Origin: Bacteroidales bacterium
GTDB lineage: Bacteria > Bacteroidota > Bacteroidia > Bacteroidales > UBA932
DNA length: 58,363 nucleotides
Assembly (NCBI GenBank): GCA_017962025.1
Contig: JAGCWD010000085.1
Span: 1-58,363 of the forward strand
Reading direction: 5' to 3'
Shown: piece after piece, positions 33,708 to 43,457 of the stretch
Position numbering within the stretch: position 1 is the stretch's first letter
How the letters are laid out: the number at the start of each line of letters is the position of its first letter
The notes under the pieces: model-generated
Told to the model about the DNA's origin: nothing
The model's database searches: none
What the model saw: the letters and a program-made list of their open reading frames with translations, nothing else
Position numbers and translations under genes: made by a program

Positions 33708-34880
33708 TCAGGATTTCTTTTTCATTTGTAGTATCATTCCGTCAGCTAGGGTACGGGCAGAAGAGTTGGTCTGGAATATGTCTTCCAGGGTTGGCTCTTC
33801 GATAAAATCAGCCTTTTCCATGCATTCTCCGACAATGTCGGAAATACCATAGAAAGGAATATCATCCTTCAGGAATGCGGCAACTGCGGATTCATTGGCA
33901 GCATTCATCACGCATGGGATGTTTCCTCCTCTCTCCAAAGACTTGAATGCAAGGCCAAGTGCCGGGAATTTTTCCAAATCCGGTTCAAAGAATGAAAGTG
34001 TGCCGAGCTCGGCGAAATCCAGTTTCCTGTTGTTGAGGGGGAGCCTTTCAGGGAACCCCAGAGCGAACTGAATAGGCTCCCTCATGTCAGGAGACGCCAT
34101 CTGGGCGATCACTGCTCCATCCTCGAACTCTACCATTGAGTGGATGACGGATTCCGGATGGACGACTACATTGATCTTGCCCAGGGGAGTGTCGAACAGC
34201 CATCTTGCCTCGATTACTTCGAAGCCCTTGTTCATCATAGTGGCTGAATCGATCGTAATCTTGGCCCCCATGCTCCAGTTGGGATGCTTCAAGGCCATGT
34301 CCTTGGTGGCAGCAGAGATCTGTTCCTTTGACCAGGTCCTGAAGGGCCCTCCTGAAGCGGTCAGGTGGATCTTGCTGAGTTTGTTACCCTGTGCGGCCAT
34401 CAGGCACTGGAATATTGCGGAATGCTCGGAATCTACCGGTAGTATAGGTGAATTGTATTTGCGAGATAGTTCCATTACTATGGATCCGGCTGCCACGAGG
34501 GTCTCTTTGTTGGCAAGGGCGATTACTTTCCCGGCCTTGATGGCAGCGATAGTCGGAACAAGTCCGCTGAAGCCAACCATGGATGCAACCACTATATCAA
34601 CCCTGTCGCTCGCAACCAGGTCGCATACGGATTTCATCCCGGAGAAGACCTTGCTGTCAGTGCCTTCCAAAGCGTCGTACAAGGCTTTGTATCGGGTCTC
34701 GTCACATATTACTACGTTATTGGCATCGAATTCCCGAGCTTGTGCAGCCAGGGTCATGAAGCTGCTGTTGCAGGTAAGGAGTTCGACCTCGAAAAGGTCA
34801 CTGTGTGCCCTGATTACATCAAGGGTCTGCCTCCCTATGGATCCGGTGGATCCGAGTATCGCTATCCTTCGTTTCTCCAT
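33708..34880 (-). CDS. dxr: 1-deoxy-D-xylulose 5-phosphate reductoisomerase
   Basis: Dxr commits carbon to the MEP isoprenoid pathway by converting DXP to MEP with NADPH. The 390-residue protein has the NADPH-binding start LGSTGSIGRQTLDV, the metal-binding VDSEHSAIFQCL block, the SMGAKITIDSATMMNKGFEVIEA segment in pieces, and HPESVIHSMVEF. It overlaps the upstream M23 gene by one base and is followed by rseP. Confidence 0.97.
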   Translation of the reverse strand: MEKRRIAILGSTGSIGRQTLDVIRAHSDLFEVELLTCNSSFMTLAAQAREFDANNVVICDETRYKALYDALEGTDSKVFSGMKSVCDLVASDRVDIVVASMVGFSGLVPTIAAIKAGKVIALANKETLVAAGSIVMELSRKYNSPILPVDSEHSAIFQCLMAAQGNKLSKIHLTASGGPFRTWSKEQISAATKDMALKHPNWSMGAKITIDSATMMNKGFEVIEARWLFDTPLGKINVVVHPESVIHSMVEFEDGAVIAQMASPDMREPIQFALGFPERLPLNNRKLDFAELGTLSFFEPDLEKFPALGLAFKSLERGGNIPCVMNAANESAVAAFLKDDIPFYGISDIVGECMEKADFIEEPTLEDIFQTNSSARTLADGMILQMKKKS

Positions 34881-35734
34881 CAGAAACTAATGTATTTTGT
34901 GGGATCGACAGCCTCTCCTTTGTGCCAAAGCTCGAAATGCAGATGATCTCCGTCAGCAGTGCTTCCGGTTCCTCCTACTATAGCGATAGGGGTGCCGGCG
35001 CTGACTTTGTCACCGGTCTTTTTCATGAGCTTCTGGTTGTGCTTGTAAACGGAGATGATGTCTCCGTCGTGCTGGATCCTTATAGTGTAACCCTCCTCAT
35101 CTGTCCATCCTGCGGAAATCACAGTTCCGTCCAGAACTGACATTACCACCGAATTATTAGGGGCCGTAACATCAAGGTAAGGATGAAGGGCCTTGTCATA
35201 TCCCTGTGAAACCACTCCTTTCAACGGCGTGAAGAAGTGCATGCCCTCAATAGGAAGGGTTTGCGGCCTCCCGGATGTAATACTGAATCTGTCCTCCGCG
35301 GCTACTTCCTTCCTAAGGAGAGAATCCTTCATCGCAAGGGCTGCGCGATCCTTTTCGGTAATCTCCTTCTGACCCTTCCGGGCTTCCATGAGACTGTCTA
35401 TCTTCAGGGGCTCTTCTCCCTCTACTACCCTGCGTAGGTTCTCTGAATAGAACTCCCATTTGGTTATTACATTCTCAAGGGAGTCGATCCTTATAGCATT
35501 CTGTATAGCGTCGTACTTTGTCTTTGCATCCGGATAGCCAGGGATGAAAGTCCTTAGAGGAGTGAACGCGACAAGGCACCAGATGAGTGTGAGCAGCACC
35601 ACCAGACAGGTAATGGCGGCGATCAGGACGTTCAGCTTGCTGAACTTCCTGGACCACAGTTTATCGTGGGTGTCGTCATCTACCAAGGTAAGCCTGTAAT
35701 TGATTGTAGCTCTTCCTTTTTTATCTTTGGACAT
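34880..35734 (-). CDS. M23-family peptidase with N-terminal membrane anchor
   Basis: The 284-residue protein has one membrane segment (about 34-54), a helical, coiled-coil-like region (about 70-150) and a C-terminal LytM/M23 domain with metal ligands in LHPYLDV (HxxxD) and HLHFELW (HxH). Such proteins cut peptidoglycan crosslinks or, like EnvC/MepM relatives, regulate amidases at the cell envelope. The metal site seems complete, so it is probably active. It heads the M23-dxr-rseP-rhodanese/MBL run. Confidence 0.92.
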   Translation of the reverse strand: MSKDKKGRATINYRLTLVDDDTHDKLWSRKFSKLNVLIAAITCLVVLLTLIWCLVAFTPLRTFIPGYPDAKTKYDAIQNAIRIDSLENVITKWEFYSENLRRVVEGEEPLKIDSLMEARKGQKEITEKDRAALAMKDSLLRKEVAAEDRFSITSGRPQTLPIEGMHFFTPLKGVVSQGYDKALHPYLDVTAPNNSVVMSVLDGTVISAGWTDEEGYTIRIQHDGDIISVYKHNQKLMKKTGDKVSAGTPIAIVGGTGSTADGDHLHFELWHKGEAVDPTKYISF

Positions 35735-35739
35735 ATAAT

Positions 35740-35770
35740 TTTGACTTGATGGCCTTTTTCTTTAACTTTG
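35740..35770 (+). promoter_or_regulatory. ruvX promoter, almost leaderless
   Basis: TTTG (35740-35743) and TAACTTTG (35763-35770) are separated by 19 bp. The start codon is at 35778, only 7 bp past the -7 box, so the mRNA leader would be a few bases or absent. The minus-strand M23 gene starts at 35734 on the other side. Confidence 0.7.
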
Positions 35771-35777
35771 CAAGTTC

Positions 35778-36200
35778 ATGGACAGGATAATAGGCATAGA
35801 TTACGGACGCAAGCGCGTCGGGGTTGCGGTAAGTGACCCGCTCGGAATCTTTGCCTCCGCCCTTGACACTGTTCCTGCTGCAAAGATAATAGATTATCTC
35901 AAAAATTATGCTGCAACGCAGACCGTATCAAGATTCGTGGTGGGATTTCCCGTCAACATGGACAACACTCCTTCCGAGGCAGCTGCCGACGTCGAAGTGT
36001 TCCTGAAAGTCCTTTCGAAGCGTTTCCCGGGCATTCCGGTGACCCTTGAAGACGAAAGGTTCACTTCAGTACTGGCCCACAGGGCGATGATTGAAGGTGG
36101 CATGAAGGCCAAAGACAGGCGTGACAAGAATTCGGTTGACAAGATAAGCGCCGCAATAATCCTTCAAGGCTACCTTGACCGGAAGAACAACGGACTATAA
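35778..36200 (+). CDS. ruvX: Putative pre-16S rRNA nuclease / Holliday junction resolvase YqgF
   Basis: The 140-residue RNase H-fold protein matches YqgF/RuvX. The strand GIDYGRKRVGVAVSD has the catalytic Asp8, LEDERFTS supplies the acidic second site, and DKISAAIIL carries the third Asp. In E. coli YqgF acts in maturing the 16S rRNA 5' end. It is followed by def after 8 bp. Confidence 0.94.
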   Translation: MDRIIGIDYGRKRVGVAVSDPLGIFASALDTVPAAKIIDYLKNYAATQTVSRFVVGFPVNMDNTPSEAAADVEVFLKVLSKRFPGIPVTLEDERFTSVLAHRAMIEGGMKAKDRRDKNSVDKISAAIILQGYLDRKNNGL

Positions 36201-36208
36201 CAGGCATT

Positions 36209-36763
36209 ATGGTTAGACCTATTTATTTATATGGTTCCGAGGTGCTCAGGAAAGTAGCCGTCCCGGCTGACCTGGGCGATAAGGAATATCTGGCTTCCTT
36301 GATCACAGACCTCAAGGAGACCCTTGCAAAGGCTGAGGGTTGCGGACTTGCTGCCCCCCAGATAGGGGAGAGCGTCCGGGTGTTGATAGTTGACGGTCGC
36401 GACATGGTGGACATTTATCCCTACCTGAACGATTTTACGCGGGTAATGATAAATCCTGTCGTGCTTGAGGAAAGCAGCAGGAAGTGCGAGTATTCCGAAG
36501 GCTGCCTCAGCGTTCCTGGAATATATTGCGATGTCGTCCGTCCTGAAAGCATGACGGTTGAGTACTACAACGAGAAGTTGGAGAAAGTGACAGAGACATT
36601 CGACAAGTTTGCCTGTCGGATGGTCCAGCACGAGATGTCCCATCTGGATGGAGACCTTTTCGTGGATCATGTGGCACCGATCCGTAAGAAAATTATTTCC
36701 AAGAAGTTGGTAGGTATTGCCAAGGGTAAGGTTTCAGCAAGATATACAACGAAAATCAAATAA
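36209..36763 (+). CDS. def: Peptide deformylase
   Basis: The enzyme removes the N-formyl group from new proteins. The 184-residue protein carries all three signature motifs: GCGLAAPQIG (44-53), EGCLS (97-101, metal-binding Cys99) and HEMSH (141-145). The ruvX-def pairing is common in Bacteroidota. Confidence 0.97.
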   Translation: MVRPIYLYGSEVLRKVAVPADLGDKEYLASLITDLKETLAKAEGCGLAAPQIGESVRVLIVDGRDMVDIYPYLNDFTRVMINPVVLEESSRKCEYSEGCLSVPGIYCDVVRPESMTVEYYNEKLEKVTETFDKFACRMVQHEMSHLDGDLFVDHVAPIRKKIISKKLVGIAKGKVSARYTTKIK

Positions 36764-36767
36764 GGCA

Positions 36768-38126
36768 ATGGGAGCTTTTCATGCATATGACATACGTGGA
36801 GTCTATAATGTGGACTTCGACAAGAACACCGCCTACAAGGTTGGTTATTTTATTCCTGAACTTTTGGGGACAGACAAGGTCCTGGTCGGACGTGACTGCC
36901 GTACCTCCTCTCCCGAGGTACACGATTATCTTTTGAAGGGAATTACGGATGCCGGTGCCGATGTTTACGATATCGGTCTCAGTACGACTCCGATGGTCTA
37001 TTTTGGAACTGCGAACTATGGTTTCAAGGCTTCGGTTCAGATTACTGCGTCCCACAATCCTAGGGAATACAATGGAATGAAGGTCTCAAGGGAGAATGCC
37101 CTCCCGGTCGGCCTCGATTCAGGCTTGGGACAGATCCAGGATTGGATAAAGGAAGGAAGACCGACTCCGGTAGCAGATAAGAGGGGAAAGGTTGTCCCTA
37201 TGGACATTCATAAAGACTATCTTGATTTCCTGCTTCAGTTCAAAGGGGATTATTCCGGCCTCAAGATTGCCATTGACATATCCAATGGAATGGCCGGCCT
37301 CTATGCACGGGAAATATTCGGCGACAGTCCTGCCTACATCTTCGAGGAGATGGATGGCAATTTCCCCAACCATGAGCCCAATCCACTTATCCTCAAGAAT
37401 GTCGAACCTCTCCAGGCCCTGGTCAAGCAAGTTGGGGCCGATGTGGGAGTCATCTACGATGGTGATGCCGACAGGGTGATGTTCGTGGACAATGAAGGTA
37501 AGTTCATTTCTCCCGACCTCATGATAGCTGTCCTTGGCCATTATTACGTTGAGGAGAGGGGATTGACCGGGATCGTTCTTCAGGACATACGCAGTTCCAA
37601 GGCAGTTGGCGAATACCTGACTCCCATGGGATGCAGGATGGAAACCTGGAAAGTCGGCCGTGCTTTTGCTGCCAAGAAACTCCGTGAGCTCGATGGAGTC
37701 TGGGGGGGAGAACTGGCCGGACATTATTATTTCAAGGATTTCTTCTACTCTGACAGCGGTCTTTTAGCTTCGATGCTGATCCTGAGGGTGGTGGCTTCCA
37801 TGAAGGAGAAGGGAGTCTCGCTGAGCCAACTTATCGGCAAGATTGCACGCTACCAGAATTCCGGGGAGATCAATTTCCGTATAGAGGACAAGAAGGGAGC
37901 GATGGATGCTGTCAGGGAGTTTTTTACCTCACATGAAACCCCTACTGCCCAGATGGATTTCGACGGTTACCGTGTAGAGTTCCCCGAGTGGTGGTTCAAC
38001 ATCCGTCCTTCCAACACGGAACCCTACCTCAGATTCATCTGTGAGGCAACATCGGACGCTTTGTTGAAAGAGAAGATTGAACAGACGAAGCAGCTGCTCA
38101 TTGAAAGATTTGACGCTAAACTTTAA
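36768..38126 (+). CDS. Phosphomannomutase/phosphoglucomutase
   Basis: The 452-residue alpha-D-phosphohexomutase interconverts hexose 1- and 6-phosphates for sugar-nucleotide synthesis. It has the phosphoserine loop TASHNPREYNGMKV, the magnesium loop DGDADRV, the sugar-specificity loop GGELAGHYYF and the phosphate-binding RPSNTEPYLR. GEXSGH-type loops distinguish substrates, and here Ala replaces Ser, so mannose versus glucose preference is left open. The start at 36768, 4 bp after def, gives the normal N-terminus; an open frame continues upstream into def but is not used. Confidence 0.95.
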   Translation: MGAFHAYDIRGVYNVDFDKNTAYKVGYFIPELLGTDKVLVGRDCRTSSPEVHDYLLKGITDAGADVYDIGLSTTPMVYFGTANYGFKASVQITASHNPREYNGMKVSRENALPVGLDSGLGQIQDWIKEGRPTPVADKRGKVVPMDIHKDYLDFLLQFKGDYSGLKIAIDISNGMAGLYAREIFGDSPAYIFEEMDGNFPNHEPNPLILKNVEPLQALVKQVGADVGVIYDGDADRVMFVDNEGKFISPDLMIAVLGHYYVEERGLTGIVLQDIRSSKAVGEYLTPMGCRMETWKVGRAFAAKKLRELDGVWGGELAGHYYFKDFFYSDSGLLASMLILRVVASMKEKGVSLSQLIGKIARYQNSGEINFRIEDKKGAMDAVREFFTSHETPTAQMDFDGYRVEFPEWWFNIRPSNTEPYLRFICEATSDALLKEKIEQTKQLLIERFDAKL

Positions 38127-38136
38127 AGACAACTTG

Positions 38137-39198
38137 ATGATTTTAAATAAACTGTCGGCAAGCACCATTGTCATGGCCCTTGTCTCGATAATATCCTGGA
38201 CACCTGCCGAAGCGCAGGACACGACCATCAGAACGAAAAAGCAGGCGGAACTGATCGTTCCCAGGCCGGCTTTCCAGCCCGTACAATCCATGGATGGCAC
38301 CAATTCAAATGCCATGGATACCCTTGACACTGCTGACCCAGGAGTAAAGATCCTTCTTTTCTCCGACTACACTTGGAAGTACTACAAGGATCCCAGCTAT
38401 GCCTTGGACAGTAAAGTGTTTTCCGATAACTGGGAACACGAGTATCCCGATCCCTACCGGGTATCCCTTGAGACCCTTCCCGACGAAATCGGCCTTTGGA
38501 TAGTCGATTCCCTGAGTGGATACCGCTGTCCAAACCAGACTGATGTCTATTCCAAGTTCGGCTACCGCCACAGGCGCAGGCACCAGGGTGTGGACCTGCC
38601 CTTGCAGACAGGTACTCCCGTTTATGCCGCATTTGGAGGAAGGGTACGTATGGCGAAGTATTACAAGGCTTATGGCAATCTGGTAGTGATAAGGCATGAG
38701 AACGGTTTGGAAACCTTTTACGCACATCTTTCCAAGATAATTGTCTCGGAAGACCAGTGGGTGGATGCTGGTTCGATAATCGGGCTCGGTGGATCCACCG
38801 GTCGTTCGACAGGTCCGCATCTCCATTTCGAGACCCGCTACAAAGGCTATGCATTTGATCCTGAGTGGCTAATTGATTTCCATTCCGGTGTCTTAAGGCA
38901 CAGACTTTTCGTATTGAAGAAGAAGTATCTTAATGCTTCCAGTAATTATGTCCCCGAAGATGAGCAGGAAGAGATAGACATCATTGAGGGCGACACCCAG
39001 GATAGGGAAGAGGCTGCGAAGAAGGCTGAGGCTGAGAGGAAAGCAGCTGCTTCTGCACAGTACCACACTATCAGGCAGGGGGACACCCTTGGCGCCCTTG
39101 CCCGCAAGTACCACACTACTGTCAGGAAACTCTGCCAGCTTAACGGAATCTCTGAGAGGACAACTCTCCGTCTTGGAAAGAAATTGAGAGTCAAGTAG
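38137..39198 (+). CDS. Secreted M23 peptidase with C-terminal LysM
   Basis: The 353-residue protein has a signal peptide (SIISWTPAEAQ), an M23 domain at about 130-250 with RHQGVDLP (HxxxD) and PHLHFETR (HxH), an acidic/alanine-rich linker (about 278-308) and one LysM domain (HTIRQGDTLGALARKYHTTV) at the end. LysM binds peptidoglycan, so it is a periplasmic murein endopeptidase. The ATG at 38137 fits the signal peptide; the frame is open upstream to 38077. Confidence 0.93.
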   Translation: MILNKLSASTIVMALVSIISWTPAEAQDTTIRTKKQAELIVPRPAFQPVQSMDGTNSNAMDTLDTADPGVKILLFSDYTWKYYKDPSYALDSKVFSDNWEHEYPDPYRVSLETLPDEIGLWIVDSLSGYRCPNQTDVYSKFGYRHRRRHQGVDLPLQTGTPVYAAFGGRVRMAKYYKAYGNLVVIRHENGLETFYAHLSKIIVSEDQWVDAGSIIGLGGSTGRSTGPHLHFETRYKGYAFDPEWLIDFHSGVLRHRLFVLKKKYLNASSNYVPEDEQEEIDIIEGDTQDREEAAKKAEAERKAAASAQYHTIRQGDTLGALARKYHTTVRKLCQLNGISERTTLRLGKKLRVK

Positions 39199-39213
39199 AC
39201 AACTTAATAGATA

Positions 39214-42200
39214 ATGTCAAGAAAAACCTGCGTGGCGATAGCCATATTCCTGCTGTCCTTCCTGCCTGGTTCGGCCCAGGGAGTCGTAGGGGACGATGGA
39301 CAGCCGATCCTGTTCAGGGGCCGGGTTTCAAGGCGTTACAATTCCGCCACCTTCAATGGTACCCCTTATCTGGATCACACCGGATCGAAGACCGGTTCAG
39401 TCATCTTCGACGGAGTCTTGTATCCCGATGTCCTGATCGACTACGATGCGTCCCTTCAGGAAATCAGCGTGAGGCAGGACGAGGACCATGTTTCCATAAT
39501 TCCGGACAGTCGCCAGATCCCTTGGTTCACCATGGGAGACCGCAAGTTCGTAAACTTGAGTTATCTTGGAGTGGACAGTGCTGAAGAGGGCTTCTATGAA
39601 GTCTTGATGGATGGCGATATCGCTTTGCTGGAAAGGGTGGACAAAAAAATGCTGTCTTTTCCGGGAGACCACAACACGGTAAGGGAATTGGGGTACATCG
39701 ATCCGGATTACCGTTCGGAGCTGATCACATATTATAAGATTGACCGCAGGCAATGGTCCTTGAAAGACGGAGTCCTTTCCAAAGTAAAAGGGAAGAAGGC
39801 TTTCCAAAGGCTTCAAAAACAGATCATCCTGCCTGCTTCAGGACCCGGACCTGTTGAAAGGGCAGCCGCCCGGTGGCATGAGGTCAACCGTTCCGCAATC
39901 CACATGGAGACACCTTCAGTTTCTTTCCAGAAGAACAGGAGTGACAGGGAAAACCTTCCCGAGGGCTATTTCATGAAGGACATGGCCGAGGAACTTGCCC
40001 GTCTGGATTCCCTTGAGGAATCTGTTCGTGCAATGTATCAGAACAAGATCTATCAGATTGGAGATCCCGCCTATCCCCAGCGTGGTAAGGTCAAGGTCTC
40101 AGGTACCGTCAGGGATGCAGCTACGGGCCAGCCGCTTCCAGATGTCACTGTTTGGGATGACAACACTTCTACTTACGCCCTGACAGATGCCAGGGGACAG
40201 TATTCAATAACGATTCCTGTTGGCGAAAACGTCATCAACTTCAACGAGTTGACAAAGCAGGACATGCACCTTAAAGTCGTAGTCAACGGACCCGGAGGCC
40301 TTGACCTGACTATGACAGAAAGGGTGACCATGCTTAACAGTGCGATGATTTCTGCTGACACCAGGATGAATCACCGTACTGCCAAAATCGGATTGGAAAG
40401 GGTTAGTATAAAGACTATCAACAAGATTCCTTCGGCTTTCGGTGAGGGAGATATCCTTCGCGCAGTCTTGACCCTTCCGGGTGTCAAGACCGTAGGAGAG
40501 GCATCCGGTGGTTTCAACGTCCGTGGAGGTTCTGCAGACCAGAACCTGATCCTATTCAATGAAGGTACAATCTACAATCCCAGCCACATGTTCGGCGTCT
40601 TTTCGGCATTCAATCCGGATGTGGTGGAAGGCGTCGAGTTGCTCAAGAGTTCCATCCCTGCCGAGTATGGCGGAAGAGTCTCTTCGGTTCTGGATGTCAA
40701 GGGTAAGGACGGCAGTTTCGAAAAGATTAACGGATCCCTTGGAATAGGTCTGATGACCAGTCGTCTTCACCTTGAGGGACCTCTGAAGAAAGGGAAGACT
40801 TCCTTCCTGCTTGGCGGACGTATGACTTATTCCGACTGGATGCTCAAGAGGATAAAGAGCAGCAATTACAAGGATGGTACGGCCGATTTCGCTGACCTCA
40901 ATTTCGGTCTCACGCATAAGGCGAATGACAACAACACCATCCAGCTTTACGGCTATTGGTCCAAGGACAATTTCTCATTCAGCCCCGACACTACCTTCCA
41001 CTATAATAGCCTGAATGCAGCTCTGAGGTGGAAGCATAAGGGTGCAGGACGGACGTCATTCTCGTTCAGCACAGGTATTGATCTTTACGGTAATACCCTG
41101 GATGAGACGCCATATTCTTCTGAATATGAGGCATTCAACCTGGAAACTGCAATCAACCAGGCTTTCGCGAGGCTCAAGTTCGAGACTGCCGGTGACCATC
41201 ATGTTGTCAGTTATGGCACCGAGGTTCTGGGCTATGCCCTTGAAGGAGGTCACATCAAGCCGATGATCCCCGGTTCAGCTGTTATTGAAAGGTCACTGGA
41301 AACTGAATATGCCCTTCAGCCTTCCGTATATCTAGGTGATGAATGGACTGCCGGAGAAAAATTCCTTTTGGATTACGGAGTCAGGGTCTCATCCTTCTAT
41401 GCAAAGGCCCCCGCCAAGTTCTATGCGGGACCTGAATTCAGGCTTTCGGGAAAATATTCAGTCAACAACAACCTTTCTTTCAAGGCAGGTTTCAATTCCA
41501 TGAGACAGTATATTCATCTGATCTCTAACACTACGGCAATCTCTCCGATGGACACTTGGAAGCTGTGTGATGAAGAAATACTTCCTGTTGATGGTTGGCA
41601 GGCTGCAAGCGGTATGTACTGGACGGTGTTTGACGGAAAGGTTGATTTGTCCCTTGAGGGCTATTGGAAAAACACGTGGAACGAGCTCGACTACAAGTCA
41701 GGCGCTACCCTAGTCATGAATGACCATCTTGCCGACGACCTGGTCCGGACAAAAGGAAAGGCATATGGAGTCGAATTCATGGCGAAAAAGACGATTGGCA
41801 AACTTAGTGGCTGGGCATCCTATTCCTATTCCCGTACTTTCCTGAGGGAAATGGAGGACCGTGGCATAAACACGATCAACCGAGGAGAATGGTACAGTGC
41901 TGCATACGACAAACCCCATGACTTCAAGCTTGTAGCGAATTATGCAATCACGGCCAGGTACAGTCTCTCGACCAACTTGGACTATTCCACAGGACGTCCC
42001 GTGACGATCCCTGTCGGTTACTACCAGTATGGAGGAGGTTACCGTCTGGCCTATTCGGCAAGGAACAGTTACAGGATTCCGGATTATTTCCGCCTCGACC
42101 TTGCATTGAACATCGATCCCGGACATTACCTGAAAGCCCTGACTCATGCATCCCTTACTTTGGGATGCTACAATGTGACCGGAAGGAAAAACACCTATTC

Positions 42201-42300
42201 GGTCTTCTACTCTACCGACCAGGGACGCAACCTCAAGGGTTACCGCGTCTGTGTCTTTGCTACCCAGATACCTTATATCAACCTGAACATCCTCTTCTGA
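39214..42300 (+). CDS. TonB-dependent receptor with long N-terminal extension
   Basis: The 1028-residue outer-membrane receptor has a signal peptide (LLSFLPGSAQG). An unrecognised region of about 270 residues follows. Next come a carboxypeptidase-regulatory-like domain (about 294-375: VSGTVRDAATGQPLPDVTVWD), a plug domain (GGFNVRGGSADQNLILFNEG; IPAEYGGRVSSVLDVK) and a 22-strand-type barrel ending in an aromatic residue (YINLNILF). No SusD partner follows; instead there is a DUF4249 lipoprotein, so this belongs to the DUF4249-paired group. The stop overlaps the next start (TGATG). Substrate unknown. Confidence 0.93.
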   Translation: MSRKTCVAIAIFLLSFLPGSAQGVVGDDGQPILFRGRVSRRYNSATFNGTPYLDHTGSKTGSVIFDGVLYPDVLIDYDASLQEISVRQDEDHVSIIPDSRQIPWFTMGDRKFVNLSYLGVDSAEEGFYEVLMDGDIALLERVDKKMLSFPGDHNTVRELGYIDPDYRSELITYYKIDRRQWSLKDGVLSKVKGKKAFQRLQKQIILPASGPGPVERAAARWHEVNRSAIHMETPSVSFQKNRSDRENLPEGYFMKDMAEELARLDSLEESVRAMYQNKIYQIGDPAYPQRGKVKVSGTVRDAATGQPLPDVTVWDDNTSTYALTDARGQYSITIPVGENVINFNELTKQDMHLKVVVNGPGGLDLTMTERVTMLNSAMISADTRMNHRTAKIGLERVSIKTINKIPSAFGEGDILRAVLTLPGVKTVGEASGGFNVRGGSADQNLILFNEGTIYNPSHMFGVFSAFNPDVVEGVELLKSSIPAEYGGRVSSVLDVKGKDGSFEKINGSLGIGLMTSRLHLEGPLKKGKTSFLLGGRMTYSDWMLKRIKSSNYKDGTADFADLNFGLTHKANDNNTIQLYGYWSKDNFSFSPDTTFHYNSLNAALRWKHKGAGRTSFSFSTGIDLYGNTLDETPYSSEYEAFNLETAINQAFARLKFETAGDHHVVSYGTEVLGYALEGGHIKPMIPGSAVIERSLETEYALQPSVYLGDEWTAGEKFLLDYGVRVSSFYAKAPAKFYAGPEFRLSGKYSVNNNLSFKAGFNSMRQYIHLISNTTAISPMDTWKLCDEEILPVDGWQAASGMYWTVFDGKVDLSLEGYWKNTWNELDYKSGATLVMNDHLADDLVRTKGKAYGVEFMAKKTIGKLSGWASYSYSRTFLREMEDRGINTINRGEWYSAAYDKPHDFKLVANYAITARYSLSTNLDYSTGRPVTIPVGYYQYGGGYRLAYSARNSYRIPDYFRLDLALNIDPGHYLKALTHASLTLGCYNVTGRKNTYSVFYSTDQGRNLKGYRVCVFATQIPYINLNILF

Positions 42301-43451
42301 TGAAAAAGATATTAACTCTGGTCATAGCAGCCATGTCAGCGGTTGGCTGTGTCTATGAATTCACCCCCGACATCAGGCCTGGTGACACCAAGGGGCTAGT
42401 CGTTGAGGGAGACATACTCATAGGTGATGTGAGCACTTTCACCTTGAGCTGCATCGAGTCCCTTTCTGGAGAAGAGTCTGCTCCTGTCAGAGGTTGGGTT
42501 TGGATCGAGGATGATTCCGGAAAGGAGTATCATCCTGATTCTTCAGACCCTTCAAACACATTCGACATAGATATGAGATCGGCTTCCCCAGACAGGCAGT
42601 ACAGGCTGAGAATTCGTCTTGCTTCGCCTCTGACTGGTTCTACTTTCTATTCTTCTGAATGGAGGGAGGTCCAGAAGGCCCCTGTGATAGATGACCTTTC
42701 TTACACGTGGGACGATGACATCTATGCCGATCCTTACACACATCTTTGGCTCAGCCTTTCATCCACTGAAGGCTCCGGCTGTTTCCGTTGGGACTATGAG
42801 GAGATCTGGGAGTTCCATGCGGAATTTATGGCCGAATACTATTATGACACCGCAACCCAGAGGGTAAGGTCCTATGAAGGACGTATACCTCCACTTTACT
42901 ATTGCTGGAGTTATGACAATTCCCATCAGGCAGGGTTAGCCATAGCCAAGAGTACGGGAGGGGAAAGGATTTCAGGTTACAAATTCCTGGATATAGACAG
43001 GAGGGAGCTCAGGATGCAGACGTTGTATTTCATCAAGCTTCAGGCTCGTAACATCTCTGAAGAATGCTATGAGTACCTCCATTCGATCGAAGTGAACTCT
43101 ACTTCCACGGGATCCCTCACACAGCCGGATCCGAGCCAGATAATCGGCAACATTTTCTCGGATGATGACCCTCTGGAGGTTGTTTACGGGTATATCGAGG
43201 CTTCAAGGGTTTCTGAAAAGAGCATGTACATCTCAGATCTCTTCATCCCGCCTGCAGAGCCGGGAGGGAATCTCCCTCCTCCCGTCACATTGTCAGGAAT
43301 GCTGACCCCGCTCTCTCCTGCCGAAGCGTATATGTACGATCTGAGGCCCAAGGATTCTCCTGACATCTGGGTCAATAAGAAATGTGTGGAGTGTACCGCC
43401 CTGGGAGGCACAAAGATTAAACCAGCATTCTGGCCAACACCATCAGAATAA
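42300..43451 (+). CDS. DUF4249 surface lipoprotein paired with the TonB receptor
   Basis: The 383-residue protein has a lipoprotein signal (AAMSAVGCVYEF) and the DUF4249 layout: an N-terminal Ig-like sandwich (VEGDILIGDVSTFTLSCI) and a C-terminal part with WEFHAEF and LHSIEVNSTSTGSLTQP blocks. DUF4249 proteins are regularly encoded beside TonB-dependent receptors and are thought to be surface partners of them, in the way SusD partners SusC; direct function is unknown to me. It is translationally coupled to the receptor gene and followed by the MG2-like gene after 6 bp. An open frame upstream to 42165 overlaps the receptor and is not used. Confidence 0.85.
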   Translation: MKKILTLVIAAMSAVGCVYEFTPDIRPGDTKGLVVEGDILIGDVSTFTLSCIESLSGEESAPVRGWVWIEDDSGKEYHPDSSDPSNTFDIDMRSASPDRQYRLRIRLASPLTGSTFYSSEWREVQKAPVIDDLSYTWDDDIYADPYTHLWLSLSSTEGSGCFRWDYEEIWEFHAEFMAEYYYDTATQRVRSYEGRIPPLYYCWSYDNSHQAGLAIAKSTGGERISGYKFLDIDRRELRMQTLYFIKLQARNISEECYEYLHSIEVNSTSTGSLTQPDPSQIIGNIFSDDDPLEVVYGYIEASRVSEKSMYISDLFIPPAEPGGNLPPPVTLSGMLTPLSPAEAYMYDLRPKDSPDIWVNKKCVECTALGGTKIKPAFWPTPSE

Positions 43452-43457
43452 GTCGTT

